Below, piece after piece: positions 11,641 to 22,331 of a stretch of 64,000 bases of DNA. The translations under genes and the position numbers were made by a program. This stretch comes from Hyalella azteca (lineage: Eukaryota > Arthropoda > Malacostraca > Amphipoda > Hyalellidae): positions 124,001 through 188,000 of the forward strand of contig NW_025943831.1 of the NCBI RefSeq assembly GCF_000764305.2, read 5' to 3'. Within the stretch, counting starts at the first letter, position 1. Each line of letters begins with the position of its first letter. Below the pieces are notes generated by a model. That model saw only the letters and a list, made by a program, of their open reading frames with translations, was not told the origin of the DNA and made no database searches.

Positions 11641-14600
11641 CAAGGCCTTGCGGCCGTGTTCACACGGATGGTCGGTAATGAAATAGAAGAACTGGGTGTC
11701 TAGTGAGGCACAGAAGCCCCTGGTGCTGTTGTGGGGAGCTTGCTGGGCGTGACTGCAGGACGGATTGTAACGCGCTGGACTGTAGCCGTGGCCGGCCGTC
11801 CCATTGCACTCACTTCTGTACCTTCAGACGAAATTAAACCAAGATTAAAGACATTAATAGATGATAGAATAACTAATTGAGCCTGTTCGGACAAAATTGC
11901 TACACCACCGAATTAAATTAAATTTAGGAGCAATAATAAGTAACCTGTGATTATTCATTAGCGTTGTACAGCCGATAGTATCTATACCATAATAAGATAC
12001 ACTAGAGTTAATGATCGTGTTCAAAATGAATAATTAACACGTTTAAACTTCAGGTTGTTTTAACATCCAGGTCAGGTGCCATCATGATAACGTATAATTA
12101 AAATTCCAAATGGTTATTATATCTTTTGTCCTCTAATTAACGTTCACTGACTGAAGATGGAATATTAATGAGACGAATGAATTAGAAGACGATCTTTGGC
12201 CTATATAGCTGTCAGGTTTCCGGTCGTTTGCGATATATATATTTTTTACGGAGAGACGATGATGGACATCACTACATGGTACAAGTGATAGATTCATCAC
12301 TTGTACCCTCATAATTCCTAGTTGTGTACAGACTGTTCACTTGTACCCTCATAATTCCTTGTTGTGTACAGACTGTTCACTTGTACCCTCATAATTCCTT
12401 GTTGTGTACAGACTGTGCTCACTTGTACCCCCAAAATGGCGTCGACATGATCATCTTGCTGCCGCTCCGCCACATCCAAGCGTCCGCAACGTCGTCAAAA
12501 AATCCTCCTATCCAAAAGTCGGCAGAAATCCCTGCGAGACAGAAACATATACTTGATGTATGCCGTTTCCAATCAGAAGTTTAGTAATTAGGTTTCTCGA
12601 TGCAATGCCTTTTGTTATAAATACTCAAAATTTCATTCTAAATAACTGCCTGCAGCTTCCGGGCAAAAGGGATTTACTTTCATGGTTTTCACAATAATTG
12701 CATCCATTCAACTAATACACATGAATATAATATCGATTTTCCAATATATGCTTATTATTTCCCATCTCCCCTCGACACAGAAAAAATAAAAATATTGTAT
12801 TTTTCAACAGAGTAGTTACTGTCCAAGCCGATTTCAAAATTCGATAAAAGAAACACAGAGCTATAGCGACACAGAGCTAAGCGACATTGAGCTCTAATTC
12901 GTCGGCGAATTTGCTCTAATTAATTAGTTACAGCCATTAAATTTATTAAGCTATAATTAATTACAGCTAATTAGCTATAGCTGAATTAATTAGCTATAAT
13001 TAATTAGTTAATTAAAGGCCTTTTAGCTTTCGGTCAAATTAAAAAAAATCTCACCAATGCGCTTGAGGAATTTTGCGATCTCCGTCAGAATGTTCGCGTC
13101 CCTGGCCTCTGCCAGCTGCCCTCCCAGTCTCTCACACACACCCCCCGCCTCCTGCCACGTCATCTGTGTCGTGACATGTCAGTAAGAGGTGTGACAATAA
13201 CACTTCGTAAACCGATACTTTAACCGTTATCAATGCTTTTCCTATCTACGTATAGTCCTAGCAACAAGAATTGCCTTCACTAAACAAACTGTTGCAAGGC
13301 ATTCGCCTATCAAAGCTTAGCTACATAGATAAAGTACATTCATAAACACCTGAGACACTTGAAATAAAGTCTGGGAAAAGAATTATGAATCAAATCAGCG
13401 TGCAAAAACAATTTGACGTTGCAGTGGCAAAATCATAGCACGACGGAAAAAGTGGAATAACAGTTGGAGGTCCGTAAATGAAGGAGGAACCGCAACTATG
13501 TGAATTAAATGATCGTCAAAGTTTATGAGAAATAGGTTCCTTCCGAACAAAATAAAAAGTATGTGGAATAAGCCATAACACACCAAGTAAGGAATGACGG
13601 CCAGACAGGTGTTGCCGACGGGGGTGAAGAGAGGAGGGCATGGTGCACCGCTCGAGTTAGTCGAGTTCAGCAGCAACTTCATCAAGTCTGGAAAATTCCA
13701 TTAGCAATCAGCAGCACCGAAAATCAGTCAGACGTATTCATTGGCGTACTAAATTATGACAGAATTTTAAATGAGATTGGGTAGAGGAACATTTAGTTGG
13801 AAAACACCTCAATATATGTTGACATTTTTTTAGTGTTTTAGACTGTTTGTTATTGGCAAATATTCCATGTATTGATGTATAGTTAAAACGAGCTTTCTGG
13901 CTACACCGTTGTAAGCTTTATGAACCTTCGCTTTGGAACTGTTTTCTTCAGTTAGAGAAAAACTATGCATACGTTTAACTATGGGAAATATAAACAAATA
14001 TTTGCTACAGTATTGATACGTATGCTAACCGCGATCTAAAGTAGTATTTTTCAGAAGTAATTATTAGTTCACCTGAGAGATAAGGTCGGTAAGTCGTAGC
14101 GGTGACGTCATCGCCAGGTTGAATAGTAACGCGGGAAACTATAACTTCGCTTAGTGTCGCATTCCCGACAGTTTCATCAGCCTTTATTTCATTGTATGTG
14201 GAGATACTTGCTTTCTTATCGTATGCCGACGCTCCTCCGACTGAGTTGGTTTCATCCACAGCATTGGAGCTAAATTCGCTTGGATTAGAATGTGTGGCAT
14301 TGAGCGTTGAAACACGACCGATAGCGAGTAAGTCACTAGTAAGCGCAGCTAAATAAGAACCTGATTTTTTCTGGCCTTTCGTAACATTTTCGGGAAAACT
14401 CAAGTCGACTTCATCTCCCGATGAAGGAACACAGCGATACGTTATGGAAGGATATTTTCCGGTTTCGAAATTACTTGCATGAGACCTGCCGATCGACTTA
14501 TCCCCCTCCATCAAATTGTTGAGTATTTCGGTCAAAGTTACTTTTAAACGATCTAATGTATTGTCGCTTCTCACCGGCATGTTAGCCGACTTAAGTAAGT

Positions 14601-17600
14601 CTTTTGTGTTAAAACGAATATGACTTGACTCTGTAGTCTCTAGGACACTGGGTGCTACTTGTCCTGTCAGGGTTGGAGAACACTTATATATAACATGGGG
14701 ATACGTTGCTAAATTTGTGTTCGGATGCGCACCAGCAACGAATGAAGGTATTCTGACAAACTTGTCATGTAGGAGATTAAATATTGGATGCAAATTGGCT
14801 GCACTGACATCCTGTGCTGCGGGTTTTAAATGATTTGCATGGTGCAAGGAGTTTGCTGGGAAGGAAAGAGTCTTTATCGGAATTGAAGGGTGAAGTGCGT
14901 TCACGGTGAAGGGAAGAGGGACTGTCGGAAGTGCAGGACGCAGGAAGGGCGTCGAGGCGTTCGTCGCAGGGTCCCCGTACAGTTGCAAGTCCAGACTTCC
15001 AGAGTCGCTTTTATTAAGGAAGGAAATGTCCAATTGTTGTCGCCGCACGGCCTTAAAAATGGTAATACAGTACAATCATACAAAATGTTCCGTTTTTGAA
15101 CTTGTCTTGTTTTATGATATCATCCGCAACTGATTAGAGAAGTTGACATAATCAACTGTAGAAACCATAATTACAAGTGAAGACCATTTGACTGTTATGA
15201 ACATGAGATAACCATCAATATATTCATGACCAATAGGTTGTTAAGAATTACAAAGCAAGCCTCGAAGTGCGGCCGCTGTACGTCGCAGAGGTCGCTGCAG
15301 GCGACGGCCCAGGGCACGCACAGCCCTCTGCAGGGCGCCAGGTTCGAGGGGCACGCCCCCTGCAGGAACACCTGCAGCAGCAGCATCGTCAAGCAGGCGG
15401 GTGGAGGCGTTCTTTTATAAAAAACTACATATGGCGACGAGATAAAGCTTGGACGACTACTCGACTAGATATAGCGACTAGATCTAGGGCGACTAGATCT
15501 AGGGCGACTAGGTCTAGGGCGACTAGGTATGTGCGACTAGATAGCGTCTAGATTTTGCGACTAAATGTCTACTAGATATAAGACGACTAGATAGCGGCCA
15601 GATATGGGACGACTATGATAGCGACTAGATATAGGACTACTAGATATAGGATGACTATACAGCGACTAGATGTAGGATGACTATACAGCGACTAGATATA
15701 TGACAAGTGCAAGCACAGGATCAGGTACAAGATTTTCATTGGTGAATATTGTCTTTAATAACAACTGGATTTAGCTTTATTATAATCTTGATATTTAAAT
15801 TGATTCTTTACCCGCGGTCGGGAAGAGCAATTTCCTTATGCATTCTTGACAGTATTCCGGGGTTTAAAATTTAGCGTGGCGTGAACTATTGACAATAATG
15901 TAACGTAAAAAATAAAGGTATTCTTACGTTGCAAGGATAAACAACCCTTAAACAACGAATCGTTATGGATGCATATTCTTTCGTGGTTGTATTTTCAAGA
16001 ATCGTTCATGGATGCTTTCCTTCTCAACGACCTGACCTGACAGAAGGAAGGCGCTTCGTCCTCCGCCAGCGCGCAGTCCGCGCGACCGTCGCAGATCTGC
16101 GAGTGCGCGATGCAAGTCGACGAACTCGCGCACCGCACGCAGTGGCGGCAGCATGCTGCCCGATATTCCGTTTTTAGAATAACTATCATTTTTCGAGTGA
16201 TTTTTTCTTAAAGTTTTAACAACACGTCTAATTCATAAATAAAAATAAACCATGAATCTTTATGATATTGTTCTGTTGTAATTTATCAATTGCCTCTCTA
16301 AACATGGATAAATCATCGTTGTTGTTGGGCAAACTGAAATATAAGGAGTAATGCACCTGGTAGAATGTCCCTTGCGACATCTTGTGCTGCAGTAGTCGAA
16401 GCTCTATTCCTCAAGTTAAGCCTTTTGATGAACGCGGTGTTGGAGATGAGTGAAGCTCCCTGTGTTAATGATGGCAGGAGTGTCGGGTGGTTACCGCTCG
16501 CGTCAGGTAAGTGGATGAAAACAAGACTGGATGTGTTGTTGGAATTGCCGGCCGTCACAGTACGTAGGATGATAGGTGACTGTACCGATGCGAGCGTAGC
16601 GTTGGATGTGTTGTTCAACAACTGGCGCGGTGTTGGTAGCGCTTCGATTTGAACGGCTGCTGCCAGAGGCTTGGTCAAACGCGAGTTTACCTGACGTCTG
16701 TCTCTGTCCGGTGAATTTAGGAGATCGTTGCAGCAACCTGCGATAAGATGCCAAGATACGATAATGAAGAATTTGAATAATTCAGCATGTCTTGTAATTT
16801 TAATCATTTGTAAATGCAGACACGATTTCAGTTTGAATAAAGAATTTCATTGAAAATTTCTCTGATTACACTCAATGAGGTGTCGTGTTTATGTAAAATC
16901 GCACAGAATAGAATAGCTGTTTCAGCGTTTATTAGGCCGTAGGCCTGTCGCCGATTCTTAACATCACAGAACATTCACAGCATTTTGCTGTCTCAAACTC
17001 GCAACTTGCTGCGAAAATTCTACTGTGCTTATCCGCCCAGCCTCCTTGTCGATTCTGACCAGAAACTGGCGCACAGAGCTGAGATCGAACCTGCACCTCT
17101 CTGCGCCAATCTTGGTACTCTGAAATTTAACCACTAGGTATAGTCGTATAGAAAAAAATTCTTCTGATAAGTTAGAGTTTAGAATTAAAGATTTTAGATA
17201 CTGCTCTCAAATATGCAAAATTATTATTATCCATATTTAGAAATAGCAAAATAACATGTCCTTTCGCGATTGAGCCACAACGATCAAAACTGCAATCAAG
17301 CGTCGAGCTTTCCTACCACATTGAATATTTCCATAGACGTCACCTTAGTTATAGGACGAATAAATAGATAGATAGCAATTGCGTACCGACATCAGTTTTG
17401 AACAGATCTGGTTAACAAGCCAGTTTTTAAATTTCCTGTAAACAAGTCACGAAGAGTATGTTATGTTATGTATGTAATGTTTTGTTTGTTATGTATGTTA
17501 TGCCCCCACACCTGTTGGTCCCGTAGCCGCGGCGACGCACCAGAGGAGCAGCGGCCAGACCAGGCACCAGCGCGACACGACTCTACTGCACTGCTTTAAT

Positions 17601-17611
17601 CGTACCATCAT
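11617..17611 (-). CDS. Secreted LDLa-stalk-C-type-lectin protein, nine exons
   Basis: Exons on the minus strand, in order: 17611-17512, 16737-16357, 16155-16037, 15371-15252 (or from 15359), 15051-14073, 13687-13584, 13163-13055, 12531-12423, 11815-11617. Every donor is GT, every acceptor AG, and the phases agree at all junctions, giving about 739 aa. Residues 1-28 look like a signal peptide (hydrophobic WCLVWPLLLWCVAAA). An RDRR furin-like site follows at about residue 46. Residues 162-200 hold an LDL-receptor class A module (CIAHSQICDGRADC, then EDE); exon 4 holds a second six-cysteine LDLa-like module without the acidic Ca site. The 326-codon exon is Ser/Thr/Asn-rich with a repeated YPxxxY[KR]C motif (about 357 and 440). 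Exons 6-9 encode a C-type lectin fold: CPPLFTPVGNTC, MTWQEAGGVCERLGGQLAEA, FWIGG, WMWRSG, and a C-terminal C-x-LD...C...LC block. EPN/QPD and WND are absent, so Ca-dependent sugar binding is doubtful. Likely an extracellular adhesion or immune protein (inference). Confidence 0.82.
12278..12307. repeat. Perfect hairpin beside the 40-bp array
   Basis: GGTACAAGTGAT and ATCACTTGTACC are exact inverted copies around a 6-base loop. The sequence GTACAAGTGA is also the splice donor context of lectin exon 8, so the hairpin contains a sense and an antisense copy of that donor. Confidence 0.8.
12298..12420. repeat. 40-bp tandem array duplicating a splice donor
   Basis: Three 40-bp units start at 12298, 12338 and 12378. 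Each begins CACTTGTACCCTCATAATTC and contains TTGTGTACAGACTGT. A further unit start at 12420 is the exon border itself. On the minus strand each unit carries GGGTACAA followed by GTGA, the same context as the lectin donor after 12423, giving up to four tandem candidate donors. Confidence 0.88.
15435..15703. repeat. Degenerate minisatellite, core GCGACTAGATATAGG
   Basis: About 15-bp units of the type GCGACTAGATMTAGG recur some 15-18 times with drift (GACTAGATATAGGATGACTA near the end). It lies in the lectin-gene intron between the two LDLa exons. Confidence 0.85.
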
Positions 17612-19117
17612 TCAGCAGCCATTTCACGATACTAAAAATTTATGTTTTAATTATATTATTCACAGCATTTTTATACAAGCAACGCTTTTTTCTTTGATCA
17701 CTGCTTCATTTTACTTATGTTCTTTGTGTTTTAAGCCGTGCTATGATCATGACCTTTCTTCACTCTCGCACAACTAGACTGTTTCGTTTGACTAAGTTAA
17801 TTTTAATAATCCATTTATCATATCGTTCGGTACATATGAATAATATTTTTGATTATTTTTTCACGTTTACCCACGAACTTGTTTTAGCGGAACACAATTT
17901 ACAGTGATGGCTCATATTAGATCAAGAGACGAGGTTCAAAACGTGCAAGTCCGATTTATTTCAAGAGATATAATACTCAAATGCTACTTTAACTTTCGCT
18001 CATTAGGCGCAGCTAACCTAATTTAAACTGTTTTTGTTCTAACTTCCTCTGAGAATGTACCCTTTATTGCGTTTGTTGTAATGCATCACTATCACACATT
18101 ACTTATGACTGGAAAGCTAATTTTAATAAGCTCATTACTCAGTAACAGCGCTCACTCCCTTCACTCTACCGCTTCTTCTCAACAATGACGGAAACGTAGC
18201 GGCGCCCGTGGTGCAGCTTGCCGACCGCCGCCACGACACGTTTTCTACACGACCGGTTTATCTTCTCAGGACTTGTTTTTAGTGCAATTGGTCAAGTTTC
18301 TTTTTCGGTGAGGAAGCTGCTTCAGAGAAATTACTTTTTCTTACACGTGGTGAAATGAGGCCACGGACTGGTTTCATCTTCGCTTGCTGACAGCTTCAAA
18401 CGAGTGTATAGAGTTTTTGCTATTGTTCCATGCTGTCTGTTCTCAATTTTAACGAATCATATAGTTATGAATACGAACAGGAGACAGAGCCGAAGCAGAG
18501 GATGGAGCGATTTTAATTTTTGAAGGCGAAAAACTGTCTGCCATCACTTTGAATGTTCACTGTTTATTCTTTCCTTGAAATTGAGAGGACGCCTTCAAAT
18601 GAGTATTGCGCTATGACTTGCTGTCCAGAACGAGTATTTTTAACGTTAACGACAACACTTAAATTACAAAAAAAAAATAATAATAATTTAGGTCACGCAC
18701 TACTTCTTCATTCGTTTCAGTAACGAAATCGCCTGTGCCGATACACTAAATTCTTCTAAGCCTTGTGCTGACTACAACGACTTTTTATCACATTTGACGC
18801 ACATTATTGGTAAAATTCAATTTTAAATCTAAGATTTGTGGGTGTTCCTTGATTGAAAATTGTGCAATGAGGGTTCAATTAATTTTTAAAGAAATAGAAA
18901 ATGTCGAGTTGATTATAACTTACCCAATACAGAAAAGCAGGAGCAAATTATCCTCAACTACTTTAAATTAGTTCATTTACAAATTCATATAATATCGCGT
19001 AGGAGCATTCGGCAGGCCCTATGAGTCGAATAAATAAAAGTCACTCCCTTTTGGATTTTTAAACGATTATTGCCTTCTATTGGGACTTGTAATAAAAAAA
19101 TTTCCATAACCAAGTAT
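17612..19117. other. Spacer between lectin and sterol-reductase genes
   Basis: The minus-strand lectin gene starts at 17611, so its promoter should lie in the first part of this spacer. I see no convincing TATA or initiator element. A GC-rich patch at 18181-18246 has an open minus-strand frame ending in KRRYVSVIVEKKR-like basic residues and a stop; it is too short to call a gene. Confidence 0.4.
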
Positions 19118-19123
19118 TTTATT
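19118..19123 (-). terminator. Polyadenylation signal AATAAA
   Basis: AATAAA on the minus strand, 37 bases downstream of the sterol-reductase stop codon. The position fits the 3' end of that transcript. Confidence 0.6.
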
Positions 19124-19159
19124 CGAGGTGTAATCAAGCGCTAATAGTTGATGACTAGA

Positions 19160-21378
19160 TCAAAAAATGAATGGTATCAGTCTGTATGGCACCGCTTCAC
19201 AGTATTGATCCCAGTACCGACCATACTTGGCCTTGCATTTCTCCTCATCTCTGAAGATCCTATGTACGAGCAAGATGGTGAGGAAGAAGAAGTAAAGGAA
19301 TGGGCCTAAACCTCTGCCGATTCCTACAAGACTCCAACTCAGCGTCAGGAGTAACTCGAAGACGTAGTTCAGGTGTCGTGCGAGGCCCCAACAACCCGAC
19401 GTCAGAAGCAGGGAGGTTCTCTTTTCGTTTGCAGGAGTCACGTAAGTGGCTTTAATGAACTTGGCTTGACGACCCCATAAGAAACACTTCCCTTTGTTCT
19501 GCCTGAAGTACTGCTTTTCCCAGTCAACGCGGTAGTTAAGAGCTATCGATATCAGCCCCATCATCAAGCACACGAATGCTCCGGATACTGATACCGTCGG
19601 TTTATGGGCTACTAAGAAAAATGACGTGAATGTGTAAAATCCCGGCACGAAGACCAGACAGCCCCAGCAGATGTAGTAACCTGCTCGGTCGTAGATGATA
19701 TCGAGTGTGTCGAAATATCCGGTCTCCCAATAGAAGAATTTTGCTATGTACACAGATTGCAGAAAGGCACAAACAAAGCAGGCAAAATCGAATCCATGCA
19801 GCCTGTTTTGAGCCACAAAAAATATAATGACCAAGACCTGCCATGCTATCATCCCAAATCGGCAAACGGTAAACTGCTTCACATCGACGCCCAGAAATCG
19901 AGGATGTATTTCCATGCCGCGGTAGAATTCGTACACAATGGGGCGAGGCGGCAGCTTCTCCGTCGTCTGTGGCCACTTCTTGCCTCGTATCAGGAGGTAC
20001 ACGCAGAACACTAACGCTGTCACGTTGCACGCTGCCAAAATCTGTGAAGGAAAGAGATTTACCATTAAATGAACATGATCCTGAAGATGAAACCCATTAT
20101 GAAACAGACTATTATGTTTTTTAGAGTATCGCACCTCTGGGAATATGTAGAAAGTTCTACTAGCGAATTCTTGATTGTAGATAAGTCCAACAATGGCCAA
20201 AATGACCGAGACGCAGTAAAACTGGACGCCGTTTGCTCTGTAGCGAGGCGCAGGCCCGTGTTGAGGCATGGGGCCTCTGAACTCCCTGCTGGGTACCTGC
20301 CAACATTGAAGACAATACCTAGTTTAAGGATATTAGTTTAGACTTTACATCAAGTATTTCATGTCTCACGTGTGTCAGATCTCAAAGTAAGACGTATCAT
20401 GAGGAATATAAATATAATAATTAGAATGATTGTATAATATATACAATCCTTGAAAACAACCGTCTAAGCCTCTAAGCCTAAGGTGATAGACCGTAGTAAC
20501 TAAGGGTTAAAATTACCACGAACAGATTGACTTTGTGCATGTTGTCAATTATTGTATGAAAGTTCGTGCATACTTTACGCGTGCTGATTGCCTCGATCGA
20601 AGAGAGATCACATTTTTTCCAGAAAATCTTTCAAATAAAAACGCGAGAAAACTATTCAAAAATTCTATAGTCTGCATTCTTGTAAAACTTAGAATAAAAA
20701 GATCGCTCTGCCTGTTAACTGTGCTAAAATCATCTTCCTGGAGCGCTGTTTTCCCAACCACACACTGCATGAAGACGACCTCACCCGCCACATACTGCAT
20801 GAAGACGACCTCACCCGCCACACACTGCATGAAGACGACCTCACCCGCCACACACTGCACGAAGACGACCTCACCCGCCACAAAAACTAACCCAGAGAGA
20901 AAGCAGCCCCCAGAGCGCCAGCGCCGCAACGTAGCACCAGGCCTCCAGGGATCCTAGCAAACTCCAGCCTGCACATGCGGACTTTTTAATCCTTACTGAT
21001 GGGAAAGTTTCTGACTAGCTTGTTCGACATGAACGTATCGCCTAAGGAAATAAACGAATGTAGACCCGATTAATCAACTGAACATTTAGTCATCAATTTT
21101 TGTATTGCCAATCATAGGGCACTCGGATCAAGTACTTTTAGTCGTAAAAATAATAAGTCACCGAATATAAATTTACGACAAGAACAAGTATCAAAAATGA
21201 AAAATCGTTGTCTCTAAGCTTAATCTTTATTACTAAACAATTAGCAAGTATAACACTGTAATATTTTACCTCGTGTGGTGTTCTTGCCTCCCGCGACGGC
21301 CAGAACCTGCACCCCCGCCGTGACCCCCACCACCATCAATGGCGGGCCCACGTGGTAGCGCAACGCGTCAGCAAGCAT
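19160..21378 (-). CDS. DHCR7-like: 7-dehydrocholesterol-reductase-like sterol reductase
   Basis: Four exons on the minus strand: 21378-21270 (start ATG), 20968-20892, 20296-20135 and 20041-19160. All junction phases agree, giving about 409 aa; vertebrate DHCR7 is about 475 aa, so an upstream exon may exist (21400 has an AG acceptor). The C terminus carries both sterol-reductase family signatures: CWGLARHLNY (residues 334-342) and HRIFRDEEKCKAKYG (376 onward), ending VPYRLIPFIF. RH-x-NY with a non-Pro third residue favours DHCR7 over the C14 reductase/lamin B receptor branch (RHPNY). Several hydrophobic helices and the block YFDTLDIIYDRAGYY also match. The family is known to reduce the sterol C7-C8 double bond with NADPH in the ER membrane. 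The last intron (20134-20042) is 93 nt, a multiple of 3, and has no stop in frame. An AATAAA lies 37 bases after the stop. Confidence 0.85.
20761..20880. repeat. 30-bp minisatellite, four copies, next to an exon donor
   Basis: Exactly four 30-bp units (CACACTGCATGAAGACGACC then TCACCCGCCA) with one or two substitutions. On the minus strand the array starts 11 bases after the donor of sterol-reductase exon 2, and each unit contains a donor-like GCGGGTGAGG and an acceptor-like TTCATGCAG. Its length is in frame, so false open frames of over 100 aa arise here. Confidence 0.92.
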
Positions 21379-21543
21379 AGCGTGCCCTTGGGTGTTGGTC
21401 CTGTATACACAGCAGCCTTTAGTAATGCAATGATGTACTGCTACTTTATGATGTTACCATCTCCATGCCACGCATAGCGTGCCCTCAAGTGATGGTTCTG
21501 TATATACACAGCAGCCTTTAGTAATGCAATGACGTACTGCTAC
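21375..21543. repeat. Tandem duplication around the first sterol-reductase exon acceptor
   Basis: Segments 21375-21444 and 21472-21543 share GCATAGCGTGCCCT, CTGTATA(TA)CACAGCAGCC and TTTAGTAATGCAATGA, about 90% alike. The copy nearer the gene contains the start codon (21376-21378) and the possible acceptor at 21400; the outer copy repeats both. Confidence 0.8.
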
Positions 21544-21560
21544 AGTGCTACTTTACGAAT

Positions 21561-22331
21561 AGCATCGCCATGCCTCGCTCGTTAATATGAGCAGGCATTT
21601 TCAGAAGACGCTTTTCTGAACGGGAGGCCTATATTTATGCCGGCGGTATTAAAGGAGTTCATGATGGAATACCCGGTTTTTAAATTAACTTAAAATGCCT
21701 TCCACTAGATACGAGTCCTTCGTCAAAATATTTCTCTTATTCGAATCGAATCGCTGGTGCTAATAAAGGGTTGCAATGCGTATCGTCCTTCCCGTAAAGC
21801 AGTTTTTTCTAACTGCACTTCGCGTTGATTGTTAATTATATTATTGACACTTGACTTGAAACTGAATTCTCTGAATGCGAGTCGTTCGGCAAACAATTAT
21901 CAGAAAACGAAACTACTTTCGAGTGATTAATTTCTAAACTCAAGTTCAAGGCAGCCGTAGGTAGCATCAAGACTCCGCCACACCGATTTTCATGTTCAGT
22001 AGAACCATCGGAAATAAAGAGTGAAATTGCTTCGCATTCATGCTCCACTTCGAGGATTCATGCTCCACAAAAATCTACTGCAAGAAACCTGCCCGAAGTG
22101 AGGATATACACATTTGATGATTTTCGGTTCAACAAACTCGTTTGGATACACTGCAGGTGACACGTTTACGCGCGGAGTAAATTCTAGTTTCTCCCCGGCA
22201 GCGTTGCAACGAGCACAAGTGTTCTTCACGCCCGGACCGGTTTTGTACGAACATCTGTACGCTGATAATCTTCTAACTTAAACAGAAAAAGTCAAATTTC
22301 AGTAAATATTTTTTATTCCGATAATTTCATA
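21561..22331. other. Spacer upstream of the sterol reductase
   Basis: Open frames of 63-70 aa on the minus strand (21836-22229) show no domain. Missing 5' exons or the promoter of the sterol reductase could lie here, but I cannot point to one. Confidence 0.35.

Noticed and set aside
11524..12420. CRISPR array
   Set aside because: Units are head-to-tail without variable spacers, and the context is eukaryotic.
12324..12584. 86-aa plus-strand frame
   Set aside because: It covers the 40-bp array and the antisense of lectin exon 12531-12423.
14890..15133. Three overlapping frames of 60-75 aa opposite or offset to the lectin stalk exon
   Set aside because: Shadows of the 979-nt coding exon 15051-14073.
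16738..16807. ATG at 16807 as the start of the lectin protein
   Set aside because: The stretch before 16737 reads as an intron end (pyrimidine-rich, ATCGCAG), and the exon at 17611-17512 supplies a better signal peptide in the matching phase. The alternative cannot be fully excluded.
20535..20957. Overlapping 64-140 aa frames with a 10-residue repeat on both strands
   Set aside because: They are produced by the in-frame 30-bp minisatellite; the real coding exon here (20968-20892, minus) uses another frame and ends before the array.
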